Shown piece after piece: positions 5,695 through 7,622 of a stretch of 7,622 nucleotides of DNA (position 1 is its first letter; each line of letters begins with the position of its first letter). The notes beneath the pieces were generated by a model that saw only the letters and a program-made list of their open reading frames with translations, was not told the DNA's origin and ran no database searches. Source of the stretch: Rhodospirillaceae bacterium (GTDB lineage Bacteria; Pseudomonadota; Alphaproteobacteria; Rhodospirillales_A; Casp-alpha2); assembly GCA_003488105.1 (NCBI GenBank), contig DNMS01000094.1, positions 1 through 7,622 of the forward strand, given 5' to 3'. The position numbers were made by a program, and so were the translations under genes.

Positions 5695-7622
5695 CTACGA
5701 CCGCCGCTTCGGCGCGCGGGACGATGCCTTGCGCGCCCCCTTGCCTTTCGGTTTCCAGGCCGGACCGCCGGCCACGCGTTTTTCCGCCCCCGGCTTGCGG
5801 CTGACCAACTTGGAAGGCGCCGTTCCGGGCGCGGCCAATCCCAGGTCGACGGCTTCCAGCCGGCGGATTTCGTCGCGCAGGCGGGCCGCCTCCTCGAATT
5901 CAAGGTTCCCCGCGGCCTTGCGCATTTTATCGTTCATGTCATTGATGACGGCGGTCAGGTTGTGCCCGGCAAGATGGGTTTCGCCGGCGACGCCCGTGTC
6001 GACAGTCATGTAATCGCCCTCGTAAACGCTTTCCAGGGCCTTGGAGAACCCCTTCTTCACGCTTTCCGGGGTGATGCCGTGGGCAAGGTTGTATTCCTGC
6101 TGCTTTTCCCGCCGCCGCTCGGTTTCCGACAGGGCGTAATCCAGGGCCTCGGTCATATTGTCGGCATACAGAATGACCCGACCGTCCAGGTTGCGCGCGG
6201 CCCGGCCGATGGTTTGCACCAACGACGTCTTGGAGCGCAGGTAGCCCGGCTTGTCCGCATCGAGAATACAGACCAGGGCGCATTCCGGGATGTCCAAACC
6301 TTCACGCAAAAGGTTAATACCGACCAGTACGTCGAAAGCCCCCAGGCGCAAATCGCGGATGATTTCGATGCGTTCCAGGGTGTCGATGTCGGAATGCATG
6401 TAGCGCACCCGCACACCCTGTTCGTGCAGGTATTCTGTGAGGTCCTCGGCCATGCGCTTGGTCAGAGTTGTGACCAGGGTACGCTGCCCCTTCAACGCCG
6501 TTTCCTTGACCTCCATCAGCAGATCGTCAACCTGATTTTCCACCGGACGGACGATACACAGCGGATCGATGAGCCCCGTCGGGCGCACCACCTGCTCGGT
6601 TATTACGCCCCCGGTACGATCTAGCTCCCACGGGCCCGGTGTGGCCGAGACGAACACCGTCTGCGGGCGCATGCCTTCCCATTCCTCGAACTTCAGGGGC
6701 CGGTTGTCGACACAGCTGGGCAGGCGAAAACCGAATTGCGACAAGGTCGTTTTGCGCGCGTAATCGCCTTTGAACATGCCGCCGATCTGCGGCACCGTGA
6801 CGTGGCTTTCGTCGACCACCAAAAGGGCGTTTTCCGGCAGGTATTCGAACAGGGTGGGCGGCGGCTCCCCGGGGGCCCGCCCCGTAAGGTAGCGGCTGTA
6901 ATTTTCGATCCCGGAACAATGCCCCGTGGTCTCCAGCATCTCGATGTCGAAGGTGGTGCGTTCCTGCAGCCGTTGCGCCTCCAGAAGCTTGCCCTCGGCG
7001 ATCAGGCGGGCAAGCGTTTCCTTCAGCTCGGCCTTGATCTGGGGGATCGCCTGCATGAGCGTCGGGCGCGGCGTCACGTAGTGGCTGTTCGGGTAGACAA
7101 TGATCTCGTCCAGGGTCGCGATCTTGTCGCCGGTAAGCGGGTCGATCTCCCACATGGCCTCGACCTCGTCGCCGAACAGCGACAGCCGCCAGGCCCGATC
7201 CTCCAGGTGCGAGGGGAAGATTTCCACGACATCGCCCCGCACCCGGAACGTCCCCCGCACGAAGGACGCGTCGTTGCGCTTGTATTGCAGTTCGACCAAC
7301 TGCTTTAGCAGTTTTTGCCGGTCGACGACGGATCCTGCCTTCAGGCGCACGATCATCTCGGCATAGGTCTCGACCGCGCCGATACCGTAGATGCAGGACA
7401 CGGAGGCGACGATCACCACGTCATTGCGTTCCAACAGGGCGCGGGTCGCCGAATGGCGCATGCGGTCGATCTGCTCGTTGATCGAGGCGTCTTTTTCGAT
7501 ATAGGTGTCCGTGCGCGGCACGTAGGCTTCCGGCTGGTAATAGTCGTAATAGCTGACGAAATATTCGACCGAGTTTTCCGGGAAGAATTCCTTCATCTCG
7601 CCGTAAAGCTGCGCCGCCAGGG
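5695..7622 (-). CDS. uvrB: UvrABC excinuclease subunit B, N-terminus missing
   Basis: UvrB is the damage-verifying helicase-like subunit of nucleotide excision repair: it is loaded by UvrA and recruits UvrC. The frame is open to the window edge ([16 protein letters not shown]), which corresponds to roughly residue 70-80 of a full protein, so the Walker A region lies outside; Met at 7596 is internal, not the start. Visible in order are the DNA-clamping beta-hairpin ([20 protein letters not shown]), the DESH Walker B box ([16 protein letters not shown]), SATPGPWEL, the second RecA-like domain with [20 protein letters not shown] and 'QTIGRAARN', and a C-terminal UVR motif ([20 protein letters not shown]) that contacts UvrC. 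A basic Lys/Arg/Pro tail of about 40 residues follows the UVR motif. The gene is convergent with the small membrane-protein gene and unrelated in function to it. Confidence 0.97.
   Translation of the reverse strand, partial: LAAQLYGEMKEFFPENSVEYFVSYYDYYQPEAYVPRTDTYIEKDASINEQIDRMRHSATRALLERNDVVIVASVSCIYGIGAVETYAEMIVRLKAGSVVDRQKLLKQLVELQYKRNDASFVRGTFRVRGDVVEIFPSHLEDRAWRLSLFGDEVEAMWEIDPLTGDKIATLDEIIVYPNSHYVTPRPTLMQAIPQIKAELKETLARLIAEGKLLEAQRLQERTTFDIEMLETTGHCSGIENYSRYLTGRAPGEPPPTLFEYLPENALLVVDESHVTVPQIGGMFKGDYARKTTLSQFGFRLPSCVDNRPLKFEEWEGMRPQTVFVSATPGPWELDRTGGVITEQVVRPTGLIDPLCIVRPVENQVDDLLMEVKETALKGQRTLVTTLTKRMAEDLTEYLHEQGVRVRYMHSDIDTLERIEIIRDLRLGAFDVLVGINLLREGLDIPECALVCILDADKPGYLRSKTSLVQTIGRAARNLDGRVILYADNMTEALDYALSETERRREKQQEYNLAHGITPESVKKGFSKALESVYEGDYMTVDTGVAGETHLAGHNLTAVINDMNDKMRKAAGNLEFEEAARLRDEIRRLEAVDLGLAAPGTAPSKLVSRKPGAEKRVAGGPAWKPKGKGARKASSRAPKRRS

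Noticed and set aside
5692..6624. A 310-codon open frame on the plus strand opposite uvrB
   Set aside because: It mirrors the uvrB coding sequence and has no recognisable domain; uvrB is unambiguous.

Overview
The window looks like chromosomal DNA from a GC-rich alphaproteobacterium, probably of Rhodospirillales type. That placement is inferred from the protein sequences, the DivJ/PleC-like kinase core and a CtrA-type box; no rRNA or other decisive marker is present. There is no tRNA, IS element, CRISPR array or phage gene. The window may be a whole contig, because genes are cut at both ends and the left end finishes exactly on an inverted repeat.

Layout. (1) 1-1203, minus: a two-partner-secretion outer-membrane transporter (TpsB; FhaC/ShlB family) with signal peptide, POTRA domains and the first part of the barrel. 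Its 3' end is lost at the window edge. (2) 1204-1451: an AT-rich divergent control region with a perfect TTAA-N7-TTAAC box and a short palindrome. (3) 1452-2489, plus: an exported FecR-domain protein with a Gly/Asn/Pro-rich repetitive tail. (4) 2589-4904, plus: a CHASE2-PAS-HisKA-HATPase membrane histidine kinase. (5) 5001-5483, plus: a SixA-type phosphohistidine phosphatase, overlapped by (6) 5483-5677, a 64-residue protein with two membrane helices. (7) 5695-7622, minus: uvrB, convergent with the rest and missing its N-terminus at the right edge.

How the genes may work together. The FecR protein and the CHASE2 kinase are co-oriented and 99 bp apart. Both present folded domains to the periplasm, so they are a plausible envelope-sensing pair. 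The divergently transcribed TpsB shares their control region, which suggests that a secreted adhesin or exoprotein (TpsA, not in the window) is regulated with them. The kinase has no response regulator beside it, and its dimerisation region resembles the DivJ/PleC class that works through DivK. With a CtrA-type box in the shared promoter region, this gives a testable idea: an envelope-sensing input to the DivK/CtrA network that controls a surface secretion system. The SixA-like phosphatase downstream could tune a phosphorelay, but its own promoter-like sequence means it may be a separate unit. uvrB is ordinary housekeeping DNA repair.

The oddest feature is at 1-60: a perfect 21-bp inverted repeat, in codon phase inside the TpsB gene, around an 18-nt spacer. 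Read as given, the spacer encodes AQDVQA. Inverted, it encodes GLDILG, which fits the TpsB family better. This points to an assembly ambiguity at a contig end, or less likely to a real invertible segment.
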